Source: Nematopogon swammerdamellus
Lineage: Eukaryota > Arthropoda > Insecta > Lepidoptera > Adelidae
Direction of reading: 5' to 3'
Length of the DNA stretch: 64,000 nucleotides
Assembly: GCA_946902875.1 (NCBI GenBank)
Contig: OX336353.1
Location: 19,295,151-19,359,150 of the forward strand
Shown here: piece after piece, positions 51,571-63,829 of the stretch
Position numbering within the stretch: position 1 is the stretch's first letter
How the letters are laid out: the number at the start of each line of letters is the position of its first letter
Notes under the pieces: model-generated
What the model was told of the DNA's origin: nothing
Seen by the model: only the letters and a program-made list of their open reading frames with translations
The model's database searches: none
Translations under genes and position numbers: made by a program

Positions 51571-52632
51571 TTAACCCTTTGGCTCTGGAAGCATTATTTA
51601 TAAATCTTCCTTCGCCTACACCAGGTGGCGGCCGCGATCGGCGCCGGCGCATTACTCTCGAAAAAAAATCATTTTGGAAGATTTTTCCATAAAACTTCAT
51701 GAACTAACATATGGATTGTATTTACAGATAAATATTCTAGCTATAAATGGCATTTTTTTATTTACATTACGTATTCTAGGTGACAAAATTATTTTGTAAA
51801 GTTGTTCTATGTGAAAATCGCGACCTCTCTCAGGTTTTTTTTTTTTATAAATTTATTAGACCGCGAATCGGTCATATAGTATTTTTATTATAAACACTAA
51901 TAAATAACGGACCTAATCATACCTTTCTTGTGTATCAGCAGCCCCCCGTGTCGTTCACAATAAAATTTGTATGTGGAAATTTGTATGGTTTGTATTATTT
52001 GTATGGAGAAAACTAAGTCACAAAAATTGCTAATTTCTCGTAAATGTACTGCATACAAACACTATACGGCATATATTATTTCAACTACAGGAACTAAATG
52101 ACACTTCTATCACCTCACTTTATCCAGAAAACAGATTTATATCGAGAAACAAGCCTCTAAAAACAGCCGAAATTGGTACCGAAAAGGAGGCATTTTCTTA
52201 GTATTTTTACGAAAAATTCAGATCAACTCAGCACAAACAAATGCACTCAATACATCCGGAATATAATGAAAAAGAGAAAAAACATCACTTATGGGTTCAT
52301 CTGCACAAAAAAACACTCAGCAAACCCGAAAACAGAAGAGCAACGTACAACGCCCTCCTAATATAACCGCTGTCTTGATGACACTGACAGGGCGGTAAAT
52401 CTGACATTTCTCTATGGGAGATGTTGGCCGCCTAAAGGCTAAAGGATTCTACTATTTGAATTAATTACTGCCAGGTGCCACGGCTAAGTGAGATACAAGA
52501 ATAAAATAATTTTGTTGGGGCCTCCCAACGAAACACGGAAAAAAAAGAAAGCGGCCGATATCGGCCGCTCCATTCGTAAAGGTATAATCTATAAAGCGGC
52601 CGATATCGGCCGCTCCAACGGCAACAGGTTAA
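51571..52632. mobile_element. Possible TTAA-flanked (piggyBac-like) element
   Basis: TTAA at 51571 starts ttaaccctttggctctgg; TTAA at 52629 follows ccaacggcaacagg. The ends match inversely at only about 9 of 14 bases and no transposase is present, so this is tentative. GC-rich motifs (ggcggccgcgatcggcg; agcggccgatatcggccgct twice) occur near both ends. Confidence 0.3.
52550..52614. repeat. Two identical 20-bp perfect palindromes, 45 bp apart
   Basis: agcggccgatatcggccgct at 52550-52569 and again at 52595-52614, each followed by cca. Confidence 0.93.
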
Positions 52633-53694
52633 AAATCGAACAAATAGTACCTCCCTTCCAACATAAAAATAATCTTCGAAAACGGTTGGCGTGGTATAGA
52701 AATATTCGCCCATTTGTCATGCACATGCTTATGCTTTAAGAGTTTGATGATTTTGTCATAGATCCTATCATCATAACTTGACCAAATTTATATGGAACCA
52801 CCCCTAAGGTACGACCTTTCGAATAATTTTTTTTTTATCGAAATCGGTTAATGTTGTGAGGAATTATCGCTGAACATACATTAAATAAAATGCCGCCTTT
52901 TTTTAGTCGGTTCAAAATAAGTAATATTAAAAAATATATTTTTAATTTATTTCTGCTTTAGCTTTTTTAAATAAATTTTATAATACTTAAAAATACGCTA
53001 AGGAACCAAACGTTACAACAGAAATGACCCGACCGGCACTTCTAACCCAAAACATCTACTCTAAGTCAAAAGCGGATTGAGATATTATGTAAATATGTGA
53101 TTGTATGCAGATCCGTAATGATAAGTTGCTACACTCCGCAAATCAAGGTTCCGTGTGCGCCGCCCGCCTAATGAGATAGAGACAATAGCCGCGGCGAAAT
53201 AAAGAGGTTTGCCGACGGAACCATAAATAAGGCGACGATCTGATATGTAGCTTCGGCCGTCTTGTTTCATGTTGTAGGTGGGGCTTAGAATCTCCTGTGG
53301 GTGGGTTTTATGTGTTTTATGTATGTATGAAACAGGCGTGACGCTATCGTGCATAATGTTTCCCAGTGGTGTAGGCAGAGATAGCGGATCTTCACCTGCT
53401 CTTCTACGCCTATAATGTTCTTTGTCGTAAGTATTAGAGCATTGCCAGTTTCAGGAAAAAACTATGTCTATCTGGCCGACCGAGCTTCGTTCGGCGTCTA
53501 AACCTATCTAGATAAACTTGGAAAAACTAACATAGCAAATCGTTAGAGCCGTTTAAGAGAAACCAATATATATTATAAGTATATATAAACTCGTATATAC
53601 AAATTTAGATCACTTAAAGTAGGTAATAGGATTCAAAATTAGAACGCTTCGAAAAAGTTCCCTGAACGCATAAACTGAACTGAACACTGAACAC
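52633..53694. other. No gene seen
   Basis: A repeat-like segment at 53350-53420 (ggcagagatagcggatcttc) resembles 36300. A common-repeat phrase, ccgaccgagcttcgttcggc, occurs near 53475. No coding frame recognised. Confidence 0.4.
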
Positions 53695-54699
53695 GTACGA
53701 GAGCGCACCGTAAAAAACCAACGTCATCGAGTACCAAGATGGGACTAGTTTGTGGTGGCCTAGAATAGGATAGGCATCTAAAATATACAGGGTTGCCTGA
53801 GCAAAACCTGGCACGTTTTGTGTAAAAGGTAATTAAACATGTCATTTTTTTGGTGCAATTTACGTCATCGAGTACCAACTGGAGACCTGGCACATTCGAT
53901 AAAGCTCATCAAGTAGAGCACAAAAATACTAGGTTGCCTCGTCCTACCTTGGTAGTTTTTGGAGTCGGGCAAATTTAAGAGTGGTGAAAAATGGTCAAAT
54001 TTACGTCATCGAGTACCAAGATGACAGTCACACCATTCGATAGTTCTGATAACCTAATTCATAAAAAACCTTGGTTGCCTGCCCTCACCTTGGAGCATTT
54101 CCTAGTCGGCCAAGTTGAATATCGGATAGCCGCCTTGTTACTAAGTTCTAAAATCGTTCATGTGTAATCATAGGACCGTTTAAAGATATATTTATCATAA
54201 AACTGTGAACACTTTATTAATCCAGCTATACCAGTGGTAGTCAAACCGCGGGCCGCGGGCCGGATGCGGTCCGCGGGCGGTATTTGTACGCATTGTCACA
54301 AACAGCGCAGATAATAATATATATTTTAGCTTTTACTCAGTATGAAAATATTATCTGCGCTGTTAGTGTATGTGCGCGCTTGACGACAAAAACTGATGCG
54401 TGAATATTCAGAGCAAGTGAGCGGGTGGCGGGATTGACGGGAGAAGAGTTTCGGTAAATTTTCCAAATGTTGTTGCTCTGCGATTCGACGTATCTATTGC
54501 CGATAGTATCTATCAAAATATGGTTATACTTGAAGAAATATTTAAAGAATAATATAAAAAAATTAAAGGGTCGCTGGAATTTGGAATCTGCGAAAGAAAA
54601 CAAGGTATTAGTCGTAAAACTCTCACACCGTAACCAGTCTTTTTTGCCAGGTAACCCCGTGAGGCCTGCCGTCACTTTGTCCGCCCTATATATAAAATA

Positions 54700-57600
54700 G
54701 CACAGTCGCCGTGGTTGGCTGGTCGGTGAGTAGGAGCCATGGGTAGGAGCGGTCACTTTGTCCGCCATAAGTTAGGGCGGCCGCAGTGACTGACTACTGG
54801 CTAAGGGCGAGCGGCATCGAAGCCGCTGCAGCTGCGAGTGGTGAAGAGAACTGCCAATGAGAAGCGAATGTCAGTCAAACCGCCTGCTTGCTCGACATCG
54901 ACCCCGGCGCCCGCCGGGGCGATGGTGCTAGAAGGAGTTCCGCCAGTTCGATTACCACAGCGAAGAAGAACTGGCAAGAAACTTCGCTGGGTCGTACCCT
55001 GGTCGTCGACGGTAGGACGGCGAGGTGGTTCCGGACCTGCGAAGTTAAACGGATATGTTAGTATCGACAGAGAGCGCCGTGTTGATGGATCCCACAGTCG
55101 GTAGTCGCAAGCGCTAGCGATCAGCGGGCTGTCGTGTCAGTACGCCCCTTGAAGAAGCCCGTGGACAGCGTCTGGAAATACTCCTCCAGCGGTGCTATCC
55201 CTGTACGTACGGTGTACGGTGCGGTCTCTGTATAGGTTGGCGTTTCTGTGGACCAGGGCGCACCTGTGGTGATGCACAAGAATTTGTGTTGCCTGACCCT
55301 CGTCTTGTTGATGAGTCCTTTGGCCGAAGGGTCGCTGTGTTAAGCCTTGGTAGTGTTCTCTGGAGCTGAATGGAGTTCACCAAATTACGAATCTAGCAAT
55401 CTACTATGCCAGTGGCGGTTCACACTCAAGTAGAGCTCAGCAAGTCCGACATTCATTGCGACGATGTCTGTAGGCTTTGCCACCGTCCTAGACCTCGCAC
55501 AGCTGAGAAATGTCAGGCGACAGGCAATCATCCTGCGCCTAAACGGGATCTATTTTCACCTTCAATATGTTCTAGACAGGTTCTCCACCATGTCACCCGG
55601 TTCGGTACCACAGGTCGCAGGCGAAAAACTCCTGATGTCACTTTCCTGCACTTGGAGGTCAGCCTGTAACTAGCTGGTAACTTAGCCATTGCACACGGAT
55701 TGACGCAGTTGGTGTCCGGAACTACTAGGATATCGGATAACCCTGCCCATCGACCTAGTTTATTGGACCTTGTCCTGACTATTGAGCCAAATGGCTACAG
55801 GGTGAGGATTGAGGCTTCCCTCGGTAACTCCGACCATTGCCTTATACGCTCAACTGTGCTAACTGTACACTTCGCAGAAGCACGTGAATGTAGTACGCGG
55901 ACAGTTTGGCACTACCGGTTAACACAATGGGATGACTTCCGTTCCTTCCTGGGTGCATACCCTTGGCGCGACGTTTGCTTCTCTTTTTCAGACCTACCCC
56001 TGTGTGCCCAATCGGTCGTCGATGTGATCGCACAGGGTATGAATTTCTCCATCCATCGTTCCCATCGGCGGACGCCTTAAGCCTTGGTTCGATCGTCATT
56101 CCAGGCTGGTTATTGACGCTAAGAACTAGGCCTATAGGAAATAGCTGCAAAATAGGTCTTTCAGCCTCGGTATCTCAGTGGTGCGGTCGGTCAACTGTTA
56201 TTAAGCAACCCTGGGCGCTTACTTGGATGGGTGACCGCTCGACCATTGGATGCTGACCAAGGTTCGGATTCTAAGTTAAGCTGTAGGTCCCTTCCGTTCT
56301 TGCCTTACTACGTGGTAGGGTTTATCCGGGCCGGGTTGGTACCACCGCACTGAACGATACGTCGGTCCAAATGGCTAAGTAAATAGTTCGTGTTTCACGT
56401 CCAGTTCAGTGTAGCCGACATGAAATGAAGGGCAGCACTGACATGACACTTAGTTCACCCGGTGTTATGGGCTGACATCACAGATGTTGCAGGTTATGTA
56501 ACCAAACGTGTCCGTTTCCATTTTAAAAAGTCGAGAATAGACGAGAGCTCAACGTCGCTGCTAGGTTCTACAAAGGAACGCAAAACTTGGCCAAGTTCAG
56601 GCGCGGCTGTGGAATTGGCGCGAAACTCGCACCTACCTCTTCGGGTAGCCGCGCCTTCTGGTCTCTCGTCCTTTGATCGGAATTTATGCCGTCTTGCTAC
56701 CTCCGCTGGAGCGTTCGGTCGGATGGCTTGCTCGAGTTATGTGCCCAGCAGCAGGCGATTCACGCTGACGATGCAGACGACTTCTAAGGACAGCACCTCG
56801 GCCGGCCGCCTGCATTGTTCTCTTCACTGAAGAATTAACTAAATATTTTTAAATATTTAATTAAATACTTTTTAAAAAGTAAATAACCGGTGTCGACTAC
56901 GTAATTCTCGCTATACTCGCGAAGGAAAAGGTAAATGTCTTTGCACGCCTTTTCGCATCCAACTCCAACATGGATGACCTGGGCGCCAACCCCCGTCATT
57001 ACCTCATTGCGGCCGTATGATGGCAAATATTACGTTCCACCCCAGAGTCGTCTATAAAACGCACGTGGGTTGAATATTTCGAAGAGGAGCTAGGAGCTAG
57101 CCTGACGGCGTTCCAGCGATCGTCTTGAGAAGTTGTGCACTAGAATTGGCACCATTCCTCACCAGCCTATTCAAATGCCCCTATTCCTCCGGTTCAATGC
57201 CTTCTTGCTGGAAGAGAGCTTCGGTCCGGTCGGTTTCGGACCCAGCGAACCCATCAAAATATCGCCCTATTTCGATAACCTCACTCTTCACTAATGTTAT
57301 GGAGCGTATGGCCAACTCTGCGCTCCCGATGTACCTAGAAGACTTTAAAACTCCTCAACGACAAGCAGTACGGCTTACTCAAGTAAAGGTCGACTGGAGA
57401 TCTTCTAGCGTACGTCACACATTTGTAGGCTGAAAGGCTCGATGGTTTTAGGGAATGCTGGCGGCCGCTCTGGATATTTCCAAAGCATTATCGCGCCGCC
57501 GCCGCCGGGCACCGGGAAATACTAAGCAAGCTTCCAGCCTACGGTGTCCCAACAAAACTGTGCACTTGGATTTCCAGTGTTTGAGTGGTCGGTTGATCTT

Positions 57601-58090
57601 TGTCGCCCTAGATGGTGCCTGTCTGGTCGATTAATCAATCAGCTTGTGTTTCACAAGGGTCCGTGCTGTCGCCAATGCTGTTTATTTTATTTATCAACAA
57701 GGGTTCACCAACGACTGGAAGGGTAGAGGGGCCTCAGCAGCAAATGCGAGGCGCAAAACTGTTGCTCAGGTTGACTCGTTTTCGAAAAAGTATCCTCTTG
57801 GGAAAGGAGAACTTGGTCAACGTCAAGGTAGCCAAAACGAAAGCTTGCGCCTTCTCTACTAAGGCTGATTCATCTCATCTTCAAGCTACTTTCCAGGATG
57901 TCTCCAACCAAGTCCCCAACGACGGTAGTCTGGACGTCCTGGGTGGGGAATGTGTCCAGAGACGTTGGATTTTGATCGTTCATAGAGTTGAAGGCGAAAC
58001 TATTGTCTCGAAAAGCTTATAGGGGTACAGAGACGTGCGAGTTAGAACGACAGAGAGATGCTCAACAACCGGATTGTGTCTTTTTAAATC
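54700..58090 (+). pseudogene. Decayed jockey/CR1-type LINE between the inverted arms
   Basis: Endonuclease domain: 55700-56080 gives LVSGTTRISDNPAHRPSLLD and LGNSDHCLIRS. Reverse transcriptase: 57125-57433 gives FKCPYSSGSMPSCWKRA and NPSKYRPISITSLF; 57612-58022 gives SQGSVLSPMLFILFIN. A C-terminal part (AKTKACAFS) follows. A GC-rich 5-prime part (54700-55400) may hold ORF1. Many frameshifts; the catalytic YxDD segment is not recognisable. A full SINE-A copy interrupts it at 56.16-56.53 kb. Confidence 0.75.
56159..56532 (+). repeat. SINE-A, full length, nested in the LINE
   Basis: cagcctcggtatctcagtgg, ggtcggtcaactg, ttaagcaaccctgggcg, tacttggatgggtgaccgct: a complete 5S-like head, then the body to cgtgtccgtttccatttt. 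Confidence 0.93.
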
Positions 58091-58607
58091 CCGATTTACT
58101 GCCACGTACTGTATAGTAAACAAAAAATGTGTCTTCGAGATGTTTAATACAACGACAAACATGTTTTAGTTAATTTATATGTGACATAATTGAAAGTATT
58201 GAGGTGTACTGTGTTCTTTAAAGTAATTTAAAGTAAAGGTGTACTACGTTACTTATTTCTTCTATGTTGGCGTCTTTGGGACTACATGCAATCCTCATTG
58301 CGTGTTCCGGCTGAAAAGGCTATTGCAATATTTGTTTTTTAAGATGTTCATTTTTGAAAATGAAACTTCTCCCGACGTACGTCGAAAGAAACTTTGTTAA
58401 AATAGTGTGGAGTCTTGAAAACATTTAAGGGTGCTAGGCTTTCTCAAAAATTTTATGTCCTGCTTTTCAAGATGTTCGATGAAGTGAGCTTTAGGTTGTG
58501 TGCCGTGTTTTAGTTCGATGATTTCGTTCATCAACTGGCTGAATAATTTCATGTCATCATTTTCAAAATGTTACGGGCTTTCTTTGTAGAAATTATTAAT
58601 ACTTTTC
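58091..58607. other. No gene seen; interior next to right arm
   Basis: AT-rich. It shows no counterpart next to the left arm. Confidence 0.4.
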
Positions 58608-59484
58608 ACATCGTTAATTCTTTTTTTTAATTTATGTCAAATATTCCTTCAAATATGACACCATATCTTGATAGATATTAGATATGTCGTAGGTATCGCA
58701 GGGCAGCAACAGTTGGAAAATTTGCCGAAACTCTTCTCCCGCCAGTCCCGCCACCCGCTCACTTGCTCTGCATATTTCCGCATCAGTTTTTGTCGTCAAG
58801 TGCGCACACACACTCACAGCGCAGATAATATTTTCATACTGAGTAAAAGCTAAAATATATATTATTATCTGCGCTGTTTGTGACAATGCGTACAAATACC
58901 GCCCGCGGACCGCATGCGGCTCGCGGGCCGCAGTTTGACTACCACTGGTATAGCTGGATTAATAAAGTGTTCACAGTTTTATAATAAATATATCTTTAAA
59001 CGGTCCTATGATTACACATGAACGATTTTAGAACTTAGTAACAAGGCGGCTATCCGATATTCAACTTGGCCGACTAGGAAATGCTCCAAGGTGAGGGCAG
59101 GCAACCAAGGTTTTTTATGAATTAGGTTATCAGAACTATCGAATGGTGTGACTGTCATCTTGGTACTCGATGACGTTAATTTGACCATTTTTCACCACTC
59201 TTAAATTTGCCCGACTCCAAAAACTACCAAGGTAGGACGAGGCAACCTAGTATTTTTGTGCTCTACTTGATGAGCTTTATCGAATGTGCCCGGTCTCCAG
59301 TTGGTACTCGATGACGTAAATTGCACCAAAAAAATGACATGTTTAATTACCTTTTACACAAAACGTGCCAGGTTTTGCTCAGGCAACCCTGTATATTTTA
59401 GATGCCTATCCTATTCTAGGCCACCACAAACTAGTCCCATCTTGGTACTCGATGACGTTGGTTTTTTACGGTGCGCTCTCGTAC

Positions 59485-60353
59485 TACAAATTCTAGATTA
59501 TAATTTCGAATTTAGAAGTGAGCAGATAAACGTGGATACACTAGCATAAATATTTTAAAATTCGAATGCCAAGTTAGAAATGCTACTAGCCTTTTGCAAC
59601 ACAGGTTGTCTTGTGTGTGTGCGTGAGTTTTTTTTTTTTAATTTTATCAAATATTACATTATTCCTCCTCGACACATCCTCGATGCAATCCCATTTAGCG
59701 AACGGCAAGTGAAATTTAGAACATAGACATTCGAATTTTAAAATCGTTATGCTCTAACTGCGCTATTCCAAATTCGAATTATAGTCTTTTGTTAGGGCTG
59801 TGTTACCAATAAATTATTGTCGTTCGTCAGTTTTGTATTGTGGCTGATATCAATTCGGTGTGGCGGAATTTGTGAATTACTTTGCACGAGTCCGCGCCTC
59901 TTAAATGTTTTGATGTCAAATTATAATGTTTTAAAACCTCTCAAATTCAACACGACTGAAGTGCGCGGGATAGCGAAGGTGGCGAGCTGGAGTTTTCCGT
60001 AAAATGTTAGCACTTTCCCTACAAAACGCTGTTAGTGCCTCAACCCGCGAACACAAAAGACTATTTAAGAGTTTCTTTGTTTCGGCTTTTCAACCGTCCC
60101 GAGGGCTCGTGGCGCGCCCGCGTTTTACACTGAAGGGCCGGCGAGGGCTAAACAACAATAGGTCAGCTTAAGGGTTCATGCTTTATTTTTTATTCAATAA
60201 ATCTTGCCCGGCGACCGTTGAAGTGTTAAATTCTGTTAACAATGCCCCTTAATATGTTTGGATGGCGTGAGTTCGCAGGAATTTTGTTAAGCGAAAATAT
60301 CTGGTAAAAGATTGTAAAAGAAATTCCAGGTGATGAGTGGTTTGGTTAAAAAG
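59485..60353. other. No gene seen; unique block
   Basis: Block 59930-60150 is GC-richer and not repeat-like. No recognised coding frame. Confidence 0.4.
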
Positions 60354-60430
60354 TGCACTGGGTTTGAACACAACTAAGCACCTAGACAACTTGATTGTCT
60401 AGGTGCTTAGTTGTGTTCAAACCCAGTGCA
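60354..60430. repeat. Perfect 36-bp inverted repeat, 5-base loop
   Basis: 60354-60389 and 60395-60430 are exact reverse complements; arms begin tgcactgggtttgaacacaa. The spacer is cttga. A transcript would form a perfect hairpin. Confidence 0.95.
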
Positions 60431-60507
60431 ATTTTAACCCTTTTGATCTACTTAATTGAACGGTATGGTTTAAAGGATCGACATCATGAACGTTTTAACG
60501 CCTTACC

Positions 60508-60537
60508 TGTCCGGGACCCACCGGTGGGTCCCGGACA
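60508..60537. repeat. 30-bp perfect palindrome without spacer
   Basis: tgtccgggacccacc joined directly to its reverse complement. It is GC-rich in an AT-rich context and lies 77 bases from the preceding hairpin. Confidence 0.95.
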
Positions 60538-61650
60538 CTACTAGTTCGGTAGGTCAACCAGATTAGAGTCTCGTATTAGAACAACTACAACAACGAACAC
60601 TTTAGATGATCCAAAATATTATAGGACTTGTAACAAAGGCTTAGGATGAATTTGGATGTAAATGGACTTCCTAAGAAGGTATCAAATAAACAAAAACTCG
60701 AAAAAATACTTTTTGATTGCCACATGTCGCGCTTTGCATAAAAATACATGTTTTACATCACTGCATATAACTTCGTTCAACCGTTCTTGAGTTGCAAGCT
60801 AACAGAGACACAGACAAGCTTTATTTCCTTTTAAAATAGTAATATGTACAAAAGTATTATGGGGATGTAAAGGAAAACGGCATCACCTCTTAAATCGTAC
60901 ACACATATGGAATTTCGTAGTCGGCAGTACAAAAGCCATTTCGTCAAATGACCTTTAAACCCCTCTCTCCCCTCCCCATGTCCCACGCTCGCCACCATCG
61001 CGTCCTTAATTCCTTTGTCCCCTCTTACTTACGGGGACGCCTCATTAAGTATGGTTATTTTTAAAATGTCATTTAGCGACGAATACATTTGACACAGCCC
61101 CCCAAACACAATTTCGGGTCGCGATTACGGTACAATTTGGGAGTTTGTAGTATCTATTTTTATTTTTATTATAATATTTATTTTTTTTTTTTTTTTTTAT
61201 TATTATTTGACAATACTACGTTGTAGTATGTATACTTATTACTAACATTATTGAGTTGATACAAATGACGTATCAAAAATTTGACAAAGGCTCTCCCCTG
61301 ATCCACTAAATTAAGTCCTTGCAGTCAGAACTTCAAAAACAAAACAAAAATCTGTTTTTGATCTTGCTCTCAAGCTGTATTTTCAATCGACTGTAGGCGG
61401 TGTTATTATGTGGATAGTCACTAAATGCTTGTAAAAATTATTATGAAAAAAAAAACCCTGCGAAGTTTCTTACCGGTTCTTCTTCGTGGGTGTAATCGAA
61501 TCGGATAGAACAAATTGTGACAAATTCGAGTACAGTCATGCTGTCTAATGAATGCTTAATAAACAATGCAACAATACAATACAATTGAGTCACCTGGATG
61601 GACAGAATTGCGTATTTTAGGTTTACTTTTTTTATAGAACAATATATATT
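60538..61650. other. No gene seen; T-run
   Basis: AT-rich, with a 16-20 base T-run near 61180 and a pyrimidine-rich block 60960-61030. Nothing coding recognised. Confidence 0.4.
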
Positions 61651-61990
61651 TGTACCGTGTGGGGCCAGTACTTTAAAAGAATAGCCCCACTGCATCTCTC
61701 CCCGTGTATGTCGTAAAAGGCGACTAAGGGATATTACAAAAAAAAATATTATGACTCCCTTATTATATTACTAGGTGGTAGGGCTTAGCCCGCCCAGGTT
61801 GCTATCACCGCACTGAATGAAAGGTCGGTCGAAACGACTATGTAAATAGTTCGTGTTTTCCGTCCAGTTCAGTGTAGCCTGCACGACCGAAGGGAAGCAC
61901 TGACGTGACACCAAGTTTACCCGGTGTTATGGGCTGACATCACGGATGTGTTAGGTGATGTAGCCAACCGTGTCAGGTTCCATAATTTTT
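61651..61990 (+). repeat. SINE-A body with head C, plus strand
   Basis: taccgtgtggggccagtact, agccccactgcatctctccc, gtcgtaaaaggcgactaagg, a short A-rich insert, gactcccttattatattact, then the body to aaccgtgtcaggttccataa. Confidence 0.88.
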
Positions 61991-62564
61991 TTTTTCTTTT
62001 TTCAAATATTGAGCATTTATCGTCGCCAGCACCCGCCGATGTGTACTTTTAGCTTCATACCTAAGTGCGGATTGCGCCTGGCCTGATATAACTCGAGAAA
62101 GGCTAACCTAATTGCATGCAATTTTCACCAATCCAAGCCTCGCTTTCCGCACAACATTTACATATTTTTTCGCTGCACAATACTTACATCTAAGCAACGG
62201 GTTCGATTGCAAACAAGTATGAACTTGAAATTGAGCGGTTTGTTTAAGAATTCGGTCGCCGTGATGTTTACAGAAGCCGACTGGAAGGGTTAAAAGCTCG
62301 CCGGCCGACAGATCTGTTTACACGCCGTTATGGGGGGGGGGGGGGGGGGGGGGAGATGTGTCGTCCCTTATGGGGTGATATGTCTTTCGGGGGGGGGCAA
62401 TATGTAAACATACGTAAGTGTGTTCTGTCGTTAATGGACGGCTGTTAGAGATTTTACGTTAATTACAAATTTTAATGGATTATTAAGCTCCTTATCTTTA
62501 GAACACAGCATTTGCATACCTATTTTTATTTTAATTATAGTTTGTCGGCTTACATAGTATACAA
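61991..62564. other. No gene seen; G-runs
   Basis: A 22-base G-run at 62332-62353 and a 9-base run at 62389-62397 sit in otherwise unique sequence. Confidence 0.45.
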
Positions 62565-62705
62565 CCTGTCCCAAAACTCAACGTCAAGCGTGAACCAGGG
62601 AGTAGGCCAGTTTATGACTACCCAGGGAAAAATGAGAACACAAATCGGAGTCATTAGTTTTTTATGATACGAGCATTTTTTGAAAAACGTCGCGATTTCA
62701 ATAAC
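62565..62705. mobile_element. MITE copy 3, left part only
   Basis: tgtcccaaaactcaacgtca, gaaccaggg, ggccagtttatgactaccca and cattttttgaaaaacgtcg match the left half of the 13.9-kb element; the right half is absent. Confidence 0.8.
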
Positions 62706-63074
62706 AAAAAATTCTTACAATGGAACATTTCATCAATCCAATGTTTGCCTCACCTACGTACGTACACCACACCTTTCAGGCAGGATAGGTGCCATGCCAA
62801 CTAATTCCTAAATCATCTCTCATTAGCTCAAGTCAGTAGGATGCACACTCCACGTGTGGTTGAGGCTAAGAATACAGTGAATAGCTAAATAAGTAGCTTC
62901 TCCATTGAAGCCAGACCCTCACAAGTGGCTTTAGATGAGTGGGCGGGAAACCTTGGGTGTTTATAGACCGAGGGAATATAGATTTTCTATCTTACTCGTT
63001 GGCGTTGATTTTTGGCGTTGACATTTTGTCGGTTTTAATGATTTGTTGTTTTCTTTTAGATTGCTTGTGTGTTA
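62706..63074. other. No gene seen
   Basis: Unique interval; nothing recognised. Confidence 0.4.
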
Positions 63075-63575
63075 TTAGGGTTCCGTATCTGGTACGGGAC
63101 CCTATTACTAAGCCTACGCCGTCTGTATGACTATCTGTCTGTCTGCCTGTCCGGCTGTCCGAGGGCCGTATCTCTTGAACCGTAATAGCTAGCCCGTTGA
63201 AATTTTCATAGAATATGTATTATTATGGCCGATAATAATAAAAACAATAAATAATAATAAAAAAATATAATAATAATTTGTTTTTATACCAATTTTAGAT
63301 TCTAATTTTTAGTTCATAAAAAAATTTAAAATTGTTATAAAAAGAAAATGTGTTAATACAGAAATAAAACAATAAATAATAAAAATAAGAAATAGTAAAA
63401 AAATTACGGGCGTCCCCCATACAAGAAACTAATAAGTGTATTCGCACAATCGACCGAAAACAGTATGAAGCATTTTAACTAATACATACTCGTAGATGGC
63501 GTGAGTGGCGCTGGCCATTACATGGCGATACGGAACCCTCGGTGCGCGGGTTCGACTCGCACTTGGCCGGCCTTT
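63075..63575 (-). repeat. E-repeat, minus strand, with an AT-rich insert
   Basis: agggttccgtatctggtacg at the left, (tctg)n, aaccgtaatagctagccc, ttatggccgata, an AT-rich insert (about 63240-63390), ccccatacaagaaact, then aaccctcggtgcgcgggttc and cacttggccgg. Confidence 0.83.
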
Positions 63576-63685
63576 TTTTAAAAGTTTTGTATGTTGTGGT
63601 CTAAATTGTTATATCTGTAGGTACTGTATCTCTCGATATATCTTAATACCTATCTTTTCCTATTCCTACAATCCACGGATTCCCA

Positions 63686-63805
63686 AGCGACATTAGTCCG
63701 CGTTAAAGCCGGACTGGGCACCTCCTAATGGGTTGAAATTGGCTGCGCCTGAGGCTTCGAGCTCGAGCACAGCCACCCATTTCGGAAGCAATAAAAAGGA
63801 ATAAA
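63686..63805 (+). repeat. F-tail retroposon 3-prime end
   Basis: gccggactgggcacctccta, gaaattggctgcgcctgagg, gcacagccacccatttcgga and an A-rich tail; homologous to 13211-13345 (minus). Confidence 0.7.
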
Positions 63806-63829
63806 AAATAGAACTGTATGCACACACAC

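Larger units (their letters stand above)
53695..59484. mobile_element. 5.8-kb structure with about 880-bp inverted arms
   Basis: Left arm 53695-54575 and right arm 58608-59484 are reverse complements, about 90 percent by eye. They start gtacgagagcgcaccgtaaa and end tttacggtgcgctctcgtac. Each arm has three diverged units of about 140 bp beginning acgtcatcgagtacca, a hAT-like cagtggtagtcaaaccgcgg (54232; mirror at 58947), a hairpin acagcgcagataata/tattatctgcgctgt and a shared decayed frame (QYENIICAVSVCA). A LINE lies between the arms. No clear target duplication is visible. Possible foldback transposon or inverted segmental copy. Confidence 0.8.

Noticed and set aside
55842..56150. Minus-strand frame within the LINE endonuclease region
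   Set aside because: Shadow of the plus-strand endonuclease domain.
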